From contig NC_056760.1 of assembly GCF_018687715.1 (NCBI RefSeq), positions 42,416,501 through 42,480,500 of the forward strand: DNA of 64,000 nucleotides. Reading direction: 5' to 3'. Under the pieces are notes generated by a model that made no database searches, was not told the origin of the DNA, and saw nothing but the letters and a program-made list of their open reading frames with translations. Shown here piece by piece: positions 24,914-34,423 of this stretch (within the stretch, counting starts at the first letter, position 1; the number at the start of each line of letters is the position of its first letter). Source of the stretch: Carya illinoinensis. Lineage: Eukaryota; Streptophyta; Magnoliopsida; Fagales; Juglandaceae. The position numbers and the translations under genes were made by a program.

Positions 24914-26491
24914 GATATCATCTTAGAAAGCATGCTAGTTAGACGAGCAACAATGATCTTAGCACATATCTTGTAAAAAATAAAGCACAGACTAATAGGT
25001 CTGAATTTATCGAACCCATTAGGTTTATCCACCTTAGGAATCAAAACAATATAAAAAGCAATGAAAAACTTGGGAAGAGAACTAGTACTAAAAAACTTAG
25101 AAGTGGCCTCCAAAAGTTCCTCCTTTACAAAATCTCAGCAAACTCTATAGAAACCCGAACCAAAACCATCTGAGCCAGGACTGCTGTCAATGGGAATACT
25201 AAAGAGAGCATCCTTAATTTCCTCAAGAGAAGGGCCTTTACACAATAATAAATTTTCCTCATCAGTAATCACAAGTGAAATCAGATGATTCAGATTGGGC
25301 AAATCACAGTTACTCTGATTCCCCAAAAAATCCTGAAAATACTGAGCCGTAGCGTGGTGAATATCAACAGGAGTATGTAAGTATGTACCATCCACCAAAC
25401 ACATCTCACCAATCCTTTTATGATTCTTCGAATTCAAAATAGCATGAAAAAACTTAAAATTTTGATCATCGTCTTTTAACCAGGCCTTCTTAGTCATATG
25501 CGATAAGCGAGTATCCTCCCGACCCATCTAGGTCGATAATTCTAACTTAGCCACCATAAGATCATCATTATCCTCAGAATTAAAACCACTTTGGAGACTG
25601 AGTTCTAATCTCTCAATACGTTGCTCCAATTCTTGGATAACGTTAGTAGTTCGACCAAACACTCGTTGATTCCAATCCTTTAATGCCACCTTAGTTCTTT
25701 TTAATTTAAAAGATAACTTCTTAAGACCCACACCCAAACCTTCCTGCTCCCACTATCTTTTCACAAAACTAAGAAAATCAATATGATCAGTCCATACCTG
25801 AAGAGGTCCTCTCCCATTTGAATCACCAAAGGAGAATGGTCAAACGTAGTGCGAGCTAATACCTGATAAAATACATTTGGAAAACAAGTTAAAAAATTAG
25901 TATCAAGAAAACATCGATCTAACCTTGCCCAGCTTCTCGCCAAACCGCCTTGACCATTACATCAAGTCATACGCGGCCCATTGAAGCGCATATCCATCAA
26001 ACCACAGTTCTGAATACATAAGTTGAAATCAGCCATTGCCGAGAATTGACGCAGATGTCCACCCTATCTCTCAGAGTCATCTTTAATGATATTAAAATCT
26101 CCACAAATGATCCGTGGTAATTGACCACTGCTACTAGTCTCAAACTCCTCCCAGAGAGACTTCCTTTCAGTCTGATTACATTTAGGATATACAATAGTGA
26201 GGAGGAAAATATGCCCATTCTCTTCCACTTTGACAGTCAAAGACTGACTAGAACTAGTCACCATGTGCACAGATATAGTCGATTTCCACAACAACCAAAT
26301 CTTCCCATCATTTGCTTCATTCGTCAGAAAATAATCACAACTAAACTTTCTCAAAAAATCAGGGATTCTATCCTGCTTCAAAAAAGGCTCAGCGAGTGCT
26401 AAAATATTAGGCTTGAATTTATTCATGATTTTACACACTCTTTTATGAGAAGTTCCAACTCCCCTGATATTCTAAAAAATAATAGAATTGA

Positions 26492-27860
26492 TCATAAATT
26501 ATGTTTGGATGAACGGATCACCGCCCAAGAGGAACTCATTTTTTGAAACATTCCAGGCTTATTTTTTGGAACTTTTGCGTTCGTGCTATAATCTTTCTGC
26601 ATATCAACACACACATCATCTCTTTCAACTTCATTTTCAGATTGAGTCTCGTCCACTGTGATTATGTTCATCTCGCTATCAACACCTTCAGCCTCTAGAT
26701 CCTCAATGGCAATGTCTTCATGAAAAGATCCCTCATTGCCAACCTGCATCATCTGGTCCTTCAAACTCCCTCCCCTCTCACCCATGTCTCTACCCAACTT
26801 CACATACCCATTTAGATCATTTACGGACTGGTGGCCCATTGCCAAATTGTTCACGTCACACCTTTCACCATCATTATCCAAAGGACCTGCATCATCTAGG
26901 TGAGAATGAGCTCCAATCTTTTTCCTTATTTCTTCATGAACCATAACAGATGTCACAGCCTCCTTTGATAGAGGCACTTCATGCAAGGCCACGACATCTG
27001 TTTCCAACGTGGACTTACTCGGTGCAGCAGCGTCTTCCAGGTTCATCAAACCATCCTCTTGCTACAACTAGTCTACCTGCATGGAAGGCAATTCTGCATT
27101 CAAGAAAGAACCTTCTACCTTTTCTAAACCTAGTGTTCCAGCCAGACCATTCTCTGAAGTGACCCCAACAACAAGATCCATATTAGAGCTCTCATTATTA
27201 TTTTTTTTTATCTTCCTCATGGTTTTCTTTCATGTGAGCACTGTCATGCAGCACTACAGTACCTTTACTTACCGCCACTTCCTCCGTAGGTTTGTCTTCC
27301 TGCTTAACCCACATGATCTGCCCTCCCTTTGGTTTTCTCTTTTGGTTAGGACCATTCCTACATGTTCGTTTGTTATGTCCCTGACATTTACAAAAAGTGC
27401 AATAAGCACGAACTGTTTCGAATACAAACTCTTGCCTCCTGCTACTTGGCATCCCTAGTATACCTAACCAAAAATGTGAAATCGGCTCCTTTGAGGCTTC
27501 TATCTCCAGACACACACGAGCCCCATCTGTTCTCATAGCACAGGTTGTAGAATTGTCACGGCAGATGAACTTTCCAATTGGTGTTGTGATCATTTTTAAG
27601 ACAGAATGGTGATAGAAGTTTGGCGGGAGTCCAGGCAAAAATACCCATACTGGCACACGCGGTGGTTCAAAGTCTTCATCAAAATCTGGGGTCCAAGCAA
27701 AAGATCTGTAAGGAACTCCATTAACCTCGCAGGATTCTCTTGATAAGGACTTATGTAAATCATGCTCATTCCCCATTCTTACAAAAACATGTCTCGGACG
27801 CCGCATACCAGAAACTACCGGCAGGTTGGAGAGACCCCGGCGGCTGCGAATGAATGCTTG
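26492..27860 (-). pseudogene. LINE ORF1, main part (DUF4283 and zinc knuckle)
   Basis: This is the larger part of ORF1, reading from the LTR-element insertion at 27,860 down to a stop at 26,492. A DUF4283-like domain shows VPVWVFLPGLPPNFYHHSVL near 27,600. A CCHC zinc knuckle follows (CTFCKCQGHNKRTC, CX2CX4HX4C, near 27,365-27,405), then a long acidic, low-complexity tail ending SKHNL. A poly-T run on the plus strand near 27,200-27,210 breaks the frame, and stops near 27,065 separate the tail. In plant L1 elements this protein is thought to bind the element RNA. ORF2 begins within about 25 bp of the ORF1 stop. Confidence 0.85.
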
Positions 27861-28219
27861 TGTTGAAATCAACCCAAGTGTGCTCACCCACCACCACCCA
27901 CTTGTTAGGCCACCCACCATGTTTGTTTTACTAGGCACCCACCATCTTCAAAGTCAGAAGATGCAGGCCATCGTAGAGGTTTGCTCTCCTATAAATAGGA
28001 GAGCTTAAGTGTGCAGAAAAATTCATCCTCACTGCGGTGAGAGATCAAGGGCAGTGGGTGAAGAGAGAAAGAGGAACGTGAGAGAGAGAAATAGAATTTT
28101 TAGAGTGTTTTATAAATCTCGTATAAATTCTATAAAAGAGGCTCTAGTGGACGTAAGCAATTTGCTGAACCATTTTAAAATTATTTTGTGTGATTTTCGG
28201 ACAGGCTGGAGGCACAACA
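27861..28219 (+). repeat. 5' LTR of the protein-less element
   Basis: The LTR runs from TGTTGAAATCAACCC to GGAGGCACAACA and is 359 bp. A TATA box sits at about 27,989-27,999 inside a perfect short hairpin. A purine-rich segment (GAGAGAGAAATAGAA) follows downstream. Confidence 0.95.
27983..28004 (+). promoter_or_regulatory. TATA box within a perfect hairpin (LTR promoter)
   Basis: The sequence GCTCTCCTA-TAAA-TAGGAGAGC is a perfect 9-bp inverted repeat around the TATA core CTATAAATAGG. It is preserved unchanged in the 3' LTR (about 31,280-31,301). It is the probable LTR transcription start region, with initiation expected about 30 bp downstream. Confidence 0.7.
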
Positions 28220-28221
28220 AA

Positions 28222-28233
28222 TGGTATTAGAGC
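28222..28233 (+). promoter_or_regulatory. Primer binding site (initiator-Met tRNA type)
   Basis: TGGTATTAGAGC starts 3 bp after the 5' LTR and differs by one base from the classical plant site TGGTATCAGAGC. Confidence 0.8.
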
Positions 28234-28689
28234 TCTGGTTCGAGCTGTCCAAAAATTCAAGTTGATCAAAATCAATTTTTGATAAGTCCAAGATGCTCCT
28301 CGCGTTGAGACGAATCCGTTGCCGCAAACGAAATCGAAAACGGAGGTCGGACGAGCCCACACGCGCCCCTAGAAGGTAGGCACGTGTCTCTGCTGTAATC
28401 CACGCGCCCCCATGCACATCGAAGGTTGAAGACGAGTGCTCCACACGTGCCCACGTGCCCTCACGCACTCCAGAGGAAGAAGACACGTGACGGACATGCG
28501 CCCACACGCCCCCACGCGCCCTATAGAGGTTCAGTGCGTGACAGACAATCGCCTCACGCGCTCCCCACGTGCACACAGCTACTATAGCGCGTGTCGTCCA
28601 CGCGCCAACGCGCCCCCAGACGCCCTACCCGAGCGCGTGTATCCCACGCGCCAGACAGATCTGAACCATCCGTTTTTCAGATCTCTTTT

Positions 28690-29390
28690 GGGCTAGATCG
28701 AAGCCATTCTGAGTCCGATTTCAACGATCAAATAGTGCTTTCCAACTATTTGGATCATTCCGGACTCATCCATATGGTTAGAATGTTGAGATTCTCTATC
28801 GGTACTATCGATCTGAACTGTCGATGTGTTGCAGATCATTTTGGGCTAGATCTACGCCAGTTAGAGTCTAATTGCGATGATCAAATGGTGATTTCAAACT
28901 ATTTGGATCATTCCGGACTCATCCGTACGGTGGGAATGTTGAGATTCGCCATCGGTACTGTTGATCTGAACTGTCGATGTGTTGCAAATCATTCTGGGTT
29001 AGATCTACACTAGTTGGAGTTCCATTGCGATGATCAAATAGTGCTGACAAACTATTTGGATCATTTTGGACTCATCGGTACGGTGGAAATGTTGAGATTC
29101 GCCATCGGTATTTTCGATCTAAACCATTCATAGTTGCAGATCAGTTGTGGGCTTGATCGTAGCCAGTCAGAGTCATGATGGACTCATTTGTTTTGAGCTT
29201 GATCGCAGCCAGTTGGAGTCATGATGGACTCATGTGTTTAGGGCCTGATCGCAGCCAGTTAGAGTCGTGCCAGACTCATTGGTTTTGGGGCTTGATGTCA
29301 AACAGCTGGAGTCCAATGTTGCCGGACTCAGTTCATTTGGGCTTGATTTAAGCCAGTTGGGATCGTGAAGTTTGAGGAGCAAACTTCTGA
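28690..29390. repeat. 153-bp tandem repeats followed by ~47-bp units
   Basis: Units beginning GGGCTAGATC start at 28,690, 28,843, 28,996 and 29,149, an exact 153-bp period. Each of the first three contains AACTATTTGGATCATT and GGACTCATC. From 29,149 the array changes to short units (GGGCTTGATCG..AGCCAG..GAGTC..GGACTCAT) starting at 29,149, 29,195, 29,241, 29,288 and 29,339, at 46-51 bp. The long period is a multiple of three and the plus frame stays open to 29,013, but there is no other sign of coding. Confidence 0.92.
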
Positions 29391-30419
29391 TCATTGGACG
29401 ATGCTGATTAACTTGTTATATCAGCAGGTTTTGGCAGTTATACAATTCATGGAGCATATTCTTATTAAGAGGAGAACCGCATCGGATCTCATTGTGGATT
29501 TCTTTGAAAAGCCAGTTGCAAATAACAAAATGTAGATGAAGCTTTGGTGTGGTAGTGTAGATACGTATAGTCTAAGGAGGTTCTATCTAGGAGATTGGAA
29601 ATTTTAAGTGTATCCATTGTGACCCTTCAATCTTTCCTAGGAACTGACTTAGTGAGGTACTATTCATTTCTACGGTAAATTCATTAAAATGTCATAAAGA
29701 AACAATTCAATTTCAGAAAAGGCAAAAGGTACTATTGTTGCCCAATAGCATTTGGCATTGTGGTCAAAAGGTTGGGAGGTCATGAGAATGGCTATGAGTA
29801 ATTCTGCAAAAAAGTCAAAGTTGAAGTTTCTTAATGTAAGAGATCTTATCCTAGGTGAGGAGGTGCGCAGAAGAAATTCTGGCAAGATCTTGAGTTTGTG
29901 GCAAGACATACCATAAGAGACTGCTAAAATCAGGAGAAAACTGAGAATAATGCTGTAAATATGGTGACTGAAGAAATGCATGGCGTTGCATTTCTTGCAG
30001 TGCACAATGTTGTTAAAGACAGTTTGAAGACAGCAGTCATTCAGTAGTGTTTTCTCAAAAAGGCATGGAAGGTCACGAATGATTCATTGGTCTTGGCTTG
30101 TGGTAATGGTCGTGTGAATTAGATGAGAAAGTAAAAGGAACCCAGTTTTACTTTTCTAAAGAAATCTCCCTAGACCACGACATGAAGTACATGTGTGAAA
30201 GATGGGAACAAAATGTCAGATGTTCCATGGATATCTACACCTAAAATTGATGATCACATGGCTGCCAAGATGATCAGACTTCCATGGTGGTTACTACCTT
30301 AAACTATATCCTGCTGAATGAAGGTAGTGAACTACGGTATGAAGAAAAATCTTGCAAGAAGGAAGATTATGCAAGTCGGAGACTGCACACAAGATGGGCA
30401 CATGCGACTAAAGATAGCA

Positions 30420-31130
30420 ACAGGATGAAGGGTCAGTCACCAAGATCGGAGATGGAGACCTCAGCAGGATGATGAGTCAGTCAAGTCAGAGATGGAGACC
30501 TCAGTAACAGGTTCTCTGATATGTGTCAAGGTCCGTGCGAGACCATTGATTCCTAGTGCAGTAGGAGATGTGTTGCCCTGTATGTATGTGTTGATTAAGG
30601 GCACTGTACGTGATGAACTAAAGTTATGCATCACTTTAGTTAGTCTTCTGACTTGAAGACATGAGCTGTAAAATTGCATAGATGATAAGGGATCGTGCTG
30701 GAGATAGAGCTCAGCATGTTGAGAACCAGTCTCCAAGTTGGAGATTGGTGTGATTGTAGGATTATGGAGCCTGGTTTTGAAAGCTGTAAAGGTACCAGGT
30801 AGATTGTTCACTCGGTTGTGGCTCGAGTGAAGCTCAGTTTGCTCAAGGTGTACATGAGTGCGGACTCATGGACTCGAGTGAAAGAAGAATCCTAAAGAGT
30901 TGAGATTGTGCAGTGAAGCACTTGTAAATCTCCTCTGAAGAAAATCTCTTGCAAGCTCCGTGGGTGTAGACGATGCTAATGCATTTGAAGATGCATTTGG
31001 AGAAGCATCTGGACATCCATTTGAAGACGTACCTGCAAATGCATTGGAGCGTATTTGATAGCAGAAATCTCTCATGTCAAAGAAAGAGGTGCATTCATTT
31101 GAAAAATGAATCAGTTTGCAAGCAGCCTGG
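30420..31130. other. 3' interior of the protein-less LTR element
   Basis: No protein domain is seen. A duplicated segment containing GATGGAGACCTCAG lies at about 30,449-30,510. A run of GATGCATTTG(G/A)AGA-like units lies at about 30,973-31,060. Open frames on the minus strand are interrupted and unrecognisable. Confidence 0.6.
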
Positions 31131-31158
31131 TATGACACACTTGAGTGAAGGGGGTGAT

Positions 31159-31516
31159 TGTTGAAATCAACCCAAGTGTGCTCACCCACCACCACCCACT
31201 TGTTAGGCCACCCACCATGTTTGTTTTACTAGGCACCCACCATCTTCAAAGTCAGAAGATGCAGGCCATCGTAGAGGTTTGCTCTCCTATAAATAGGAGA
31301 GCTTAAGTGTGCAGAAAAATTATTCTCACTGTGGTGAGAGATCAAGGGCAGTGGGTGAAGAGAGAAAGAGAAACGTGAGAGAGAGAAATAGAATTTTTAG
31401 AGTGTTTTGTAAATCTCGTATAAATTCTATAAAAGAGGCTCCAGTGGAAGTAAACAATTTGCTGAACCACTTTAAAATTGTTTTGTGTGATTTTTGGATA
31501 GGCCGGAGGCACAACA
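31159..31516 (+). repeat. 3' LTR of the protein-less element
   Basis: This is 358 bp with the same ends as the 5' LTR. It is preceded by the purine tract GAAGGGGGTGAT and followed by the target duplication GCTTG at 31,517-31,521. Confidence 0.95.
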
Positions 31517-31521
31517 GCTTG

Positions 31522-31731
31522 AACGTCGTCTAACGAAGGCCTCTGTTGTAGGAACTTAATCACCATCGAATAGCGAAACGGCTGAGCCATTCGATCAATT
31601 TCCTCTGTTGTAAAAGAGAAAAACAGTTCCCCCTCTAAGTATTTCGGTGGATGAAAAGGTACCTCCATCTCCGGCAGAGGTTGAGGCACTGCAGAGACTA
31701 TGTCAGCAAACAATTGAGAAGGACCTGCCAT
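31522..31731 (-). pseudogene. LINE ORF1, N-terminal part
   Basis: The minus-strand frame opens at an ATG ending at 31,731 (MAGPSQLFADIVSAVPQ). It carries PPKYLEGELFFSFTTEEID near 31,600, typical of the region before DUF4283 in plant LINE ORF1. At the LTR-element insertion the frame passes directly into the segment at 27,860 once the insert and one copy of GCTTG are discounted. Together the two parts make about 1.58 kb. Confidence 0.85.
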
Positions 31732-31791
31732 GGACAGGCTGCCATGCAGCCAGCAAACCCAAGCAAAGAATGAAATCGCAAACCCTAACAG

Positions 31792-31930
31792 AGGTCTTTT
31801 TTCATAGTTCATTATGTTTGCATATGGAACTTGTGATTGTCAAAATAGTTTGGTTATTTAGGCTTTAAACAGACTATTTTGACAATCACAAGTTCCATAT
31901 GCAAACATAATGAACTATGAAAATAGACCT
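31792..31930. repeat. 58-bp inverted repeat at the LINE 5' junction
   Basis: The left arm (31,792-31,849, starting AGGTCTTTTTTCATAG) and right arm (31,873-31,930, ending AAATAGACCT) pair at 57 of 58 positions. They are separated by a 23-nt spacer that contains TATTTAGGCTTT, the probable LINE target duplication. One arm is therefore filler between the LINE and its target site. Confidence 0.93.
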
Positions 31931-32833
31931 AAATATATTTTAGAAATAACTAACATGGATGTGTGGTTCTTATTGGTAACTTACTTTTGTCCAAATACGT
32001 TTTTCACTTCCTTTGGTAGTTTCCAAATTGCCAATTAAATTCTCTCCACTTTCTCTCCACAGCTGTTTTCCATCAAGTTGTACTTTTGTTTGCTGGAACC
32101 CCTGTAATGCAACTACATGCATGCTGGTGTATCCCTGAATAAAATTAATTGTTGGTTTTAACCTCCCGATGCAGCTAATAAATTTAATAAGCCCTACAAA
32201 CCAATGATTGTATAGGAGAAGATGTTGACATCGTCATAAAGACAGTCAAATGATTACATCCCACAAAAAAAAAAAGATATCCTGCCAAGTAGTTATTCAC
32301 ATGAATGTACTAGGTTTTAACTAGCCAACACAAAACATAATTATATAACCACAACTAATCCCCGCCACTTGTTCTAACATAACACTCCCCCAACACTTCC
32401 TACATTACACATCAAAATATTTTGGCATTTCACAAACTGCCATGTCCACAGGACGTATACAAAACATAAAAAATCCCCAAAAGCACTTCCAGGAACAAAG
32501 ATGCCACGGAAAGGACTATTTTACTTATGTTTAGGAGTCATTAATATATATCAGTTCAAGTGCCGGCCATTCTATGAACTTCATCGCGTGGTACGTACTG
32601 AAAAAGAGGATCGACACTACAAGGCGAATATCGATCTAGGATTAATTAATGGAAATCTTGAGAGTGATGAAAAGGCTCAACGAAATAAGAAGATATAGGG
32701 AAGTGATGAAACACTTAAAAATATTGTATATTCTTGGACCGTTTTGTTCCTGTGCTGAATGTGATCATTTCAACATACATGAACTCACTCTTGTGTTGAC
32801 AATAATCCGAATATTTGTTAGCTTACCTTAAAA

Positions 32834-32885
<52 letters not shown>

Positions 32886-34400
32886 AACGTTTGTGTGTTA
32901 TGGGTCGCTGTGATGACTTTATAATTTGTTAATTTATTAGATCTTGATAGATCTTTATAAGACGCATGAATAACTAATTTTATAATGTCGATCTCTGGCT
33001 GCAGGATTTTTATTTCTAGCTGTATTTGAAGAATAATAATATGCCATTTACCTATTATAATATTTTTTCGTCAGCTAGATTCCAGGCGATTGATGCCTAG
33101 CTACTTGCGCATTAATATACATATATAAGAAGAATACCTTAGCCATCATGACTTGGTCAAAGAAAACTGCCTCTTGCAATTGACTCCTCTATCTCCTCCT
33201 TCCATGCAAAAATGAAGTCAAAGTGACAATTGCTCTTTGTCCAAAATAAACTACTAATTTCAAAGCAACATATGCATACTAAACAACAAGATCAACGTTG
33301 AAATATTAGAAATTAGGCAGCTATATATAATTATATATTTGTGTGTGTATGAATGTATCTCGCAGCCTATATACTTAATTATAACCAAATATATATCTAT
33401 AATAATGTAATTAAACTTCCTGGGTTTGACAATTGATTTACAATACATAGTTCGATTAGCTGTGGATCAGATACTGTCATTATTCAGAAAATCTGCCAAA
33501 CATTGAAATTATTAACTAGTTCTTAAAAAAAAGTTTGATTTCTATAGTGCTGTTGCTCTTGCTTTGAGCAGGGAAAAGCTTTTTCTTTCAAAAAGAAATT
33601 GAGGCTGGTGGTGAATATTATTGAACCAGCAGTTGGCATGCATGCATGCAGTTTCATGAGGAGTAGATCAGATCGATCACTTTTTTAATAACGGTTCTAA
33701 TTAAATTAATATTTTACTTGTGTTTTGAGGGAGAGTACAATTTTTAAGTGGTTATATTTTAAAAAGGTTCTCATCATTGATACCCTAATAATTTCTTTTT
33801 CTGATTATTATTATTATTAGGGTTTTTATAATTGAGCCCCCCCCCCCCCTCTCCCTCCTTTTGATTGGCTCGATCCGCAATATATACAAGGCAAAAGTAC
33901 TACTGCATGCGTGATAAGATCAGTAATGTTCCCAAGGGGGAATTAGTTAGATAACATCGAAAATATTAGGGATACGGGGTTACAGAGTGACACAGACAAC
34001 TAATGTGCTAAACGTGATTATTTTTACAGTTTACATGGACACGAAAAATGCTATTGATCATGTGAGGGACCCGTGTGATCCATATATAGCCCGGTTTATA
34101 TATATACATCGAGGTATATTTATTTCAGAGGGTTATTGCTAATCTTTCTACAGATAATTACTCCCAACATACATATATATAGAAAGAGAGAGAGAGAACA
34201 CTTTGGTGCTTGCTGAGAAGACCCAGATATTTAGCCCCTTATGTACGTTAACCACGAAGCTAATTAAGTTAAAATCAATATTATACGGGACATTAATTTG
34301 TTGACATCCAAATTTAGCAAATGTCCGGGAAAATAGAAGAATTGAAAAGGAAATTGAGTGGTGGAGACTAATTATTAATTTTGGACAAGTACCTCAAGAT
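31931..34400. other. Intergenic, downstream of the GARP gene
   Basis: A compound (CT)n-(CA)n microsatellite lies at about 32,838-32,884, a poly-C run at about 33,837-33,850 and a (GA)n stretch near 34,184-34,197. Short open frames have no recognisable domains. The part next to 34,400 will include the 3' UTR of the GARP gene. Confidence 0.6.
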
Positions 34401-34423
34401 CTCACTTAGAATTTCATCATAAT

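Larger units (their letters stand above)
19654..26470 (-). pseudogene. LINE ORF2: endonuclease, reverse transcriptase, RNase H
   Basis: The order along the minus strand is as follows. An apurinic/apyrimidinic-type endonuclease (26,470 to about 25,770) opens with NIRGVGTSHKRV and has GDFNII near 26,100 and FDHSP near 25,835. An RT (about 25,200 to 21,360) has LIPKVDKP and FRPISLC near 25,000, KLDMSKAYDRINW near 22,050 and the catalytic YADD at about 21,737-21,748. A zf-RVT linker (about 21,000-20,300) follows. An RVT_3-type RNase H (20,268 to 19,654) has NYAELRSLLEGV, IETDSQ and GNAVVDYLAK. The first RNase H acidic residue is replaced (LNTNGSSLGNPG, normally LNTDG). The 2.73-kb solo LTR interrupts the RT. 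Without it the region is about 4.1 kb, the expected size. Several stops, for example near 20,282, show it is dead. Confidence 0.93.
27861..31516 (+). mobile_element. Protein-less LTR retrotransposon (non-autonomous)
   Basis: The LTRs are 359 and 358 bp, starting TGTTGAAATC and ending GCACAACA. The 5-bp duplication GCTTG lies at 27,856-27,860 and 31,517-31,521. A primer site TGGTATTAGAGC (28,222-28,233, matching the initiator-Met tRNA type) follows the 5' LTR. A purine tract GAAGGGGGTGAT precedes the 3' LTR. The 2.9-kb interior has no recognisable gag or pol on either strand. It holds a CACGCGCCC-rich segment, 153-bp tandem repeats and further low-order repeats. It fits a large non-autonomous (LARD-like) element mobilised in trans. 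The LTRs differ at roughly a dozen sites by eye, so it is moderately old. Confidence 0.93.
19363..31791 (-). mobile_element. L1-type LINE, nearly full length, split by two LTR elements
   Basis: On the minus strand the element runs from a 5' end near 31,791 through ORF1 and ORF2 to a poly(A) tail, seen as a T run at 19,363-19,378. Subtracting the solo LTR (22,184-24,913), the protein-less LTR element (27,861-31,516) and their 5-bp duplications leaves about 6.0 kb, the usual size of a plant L1. The likely target duplication is TATTTAGGC(TTT), at 19,354-19,362 and 31,855-31,863. About 60 bp of extra sequence separates the 5' end from the right copy and forms one arm of an inverted repeat. Many stops make it inactive. 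Confidence 0.9.

Noticed and set aside
28181..28696. Cys/His/Arg/Pro-rich proteins in the CACGCGCCC-rich stretch
   Set aside because: Composition follows from the repeat; frames exist on both strands and lie in non-coding interior of an LTR element.
29670..30811. Two minus-strand proteins of about 110 residues
   Set aside because: They are unrelated to each other, match nothing recognisable and lie in the interior of the protein-less LTR element.
33837..33850. Poly-C run as a structural motif
   Set aside because: A single homopolymer without further G/C runs does not support an i-motif or quadruplex element.
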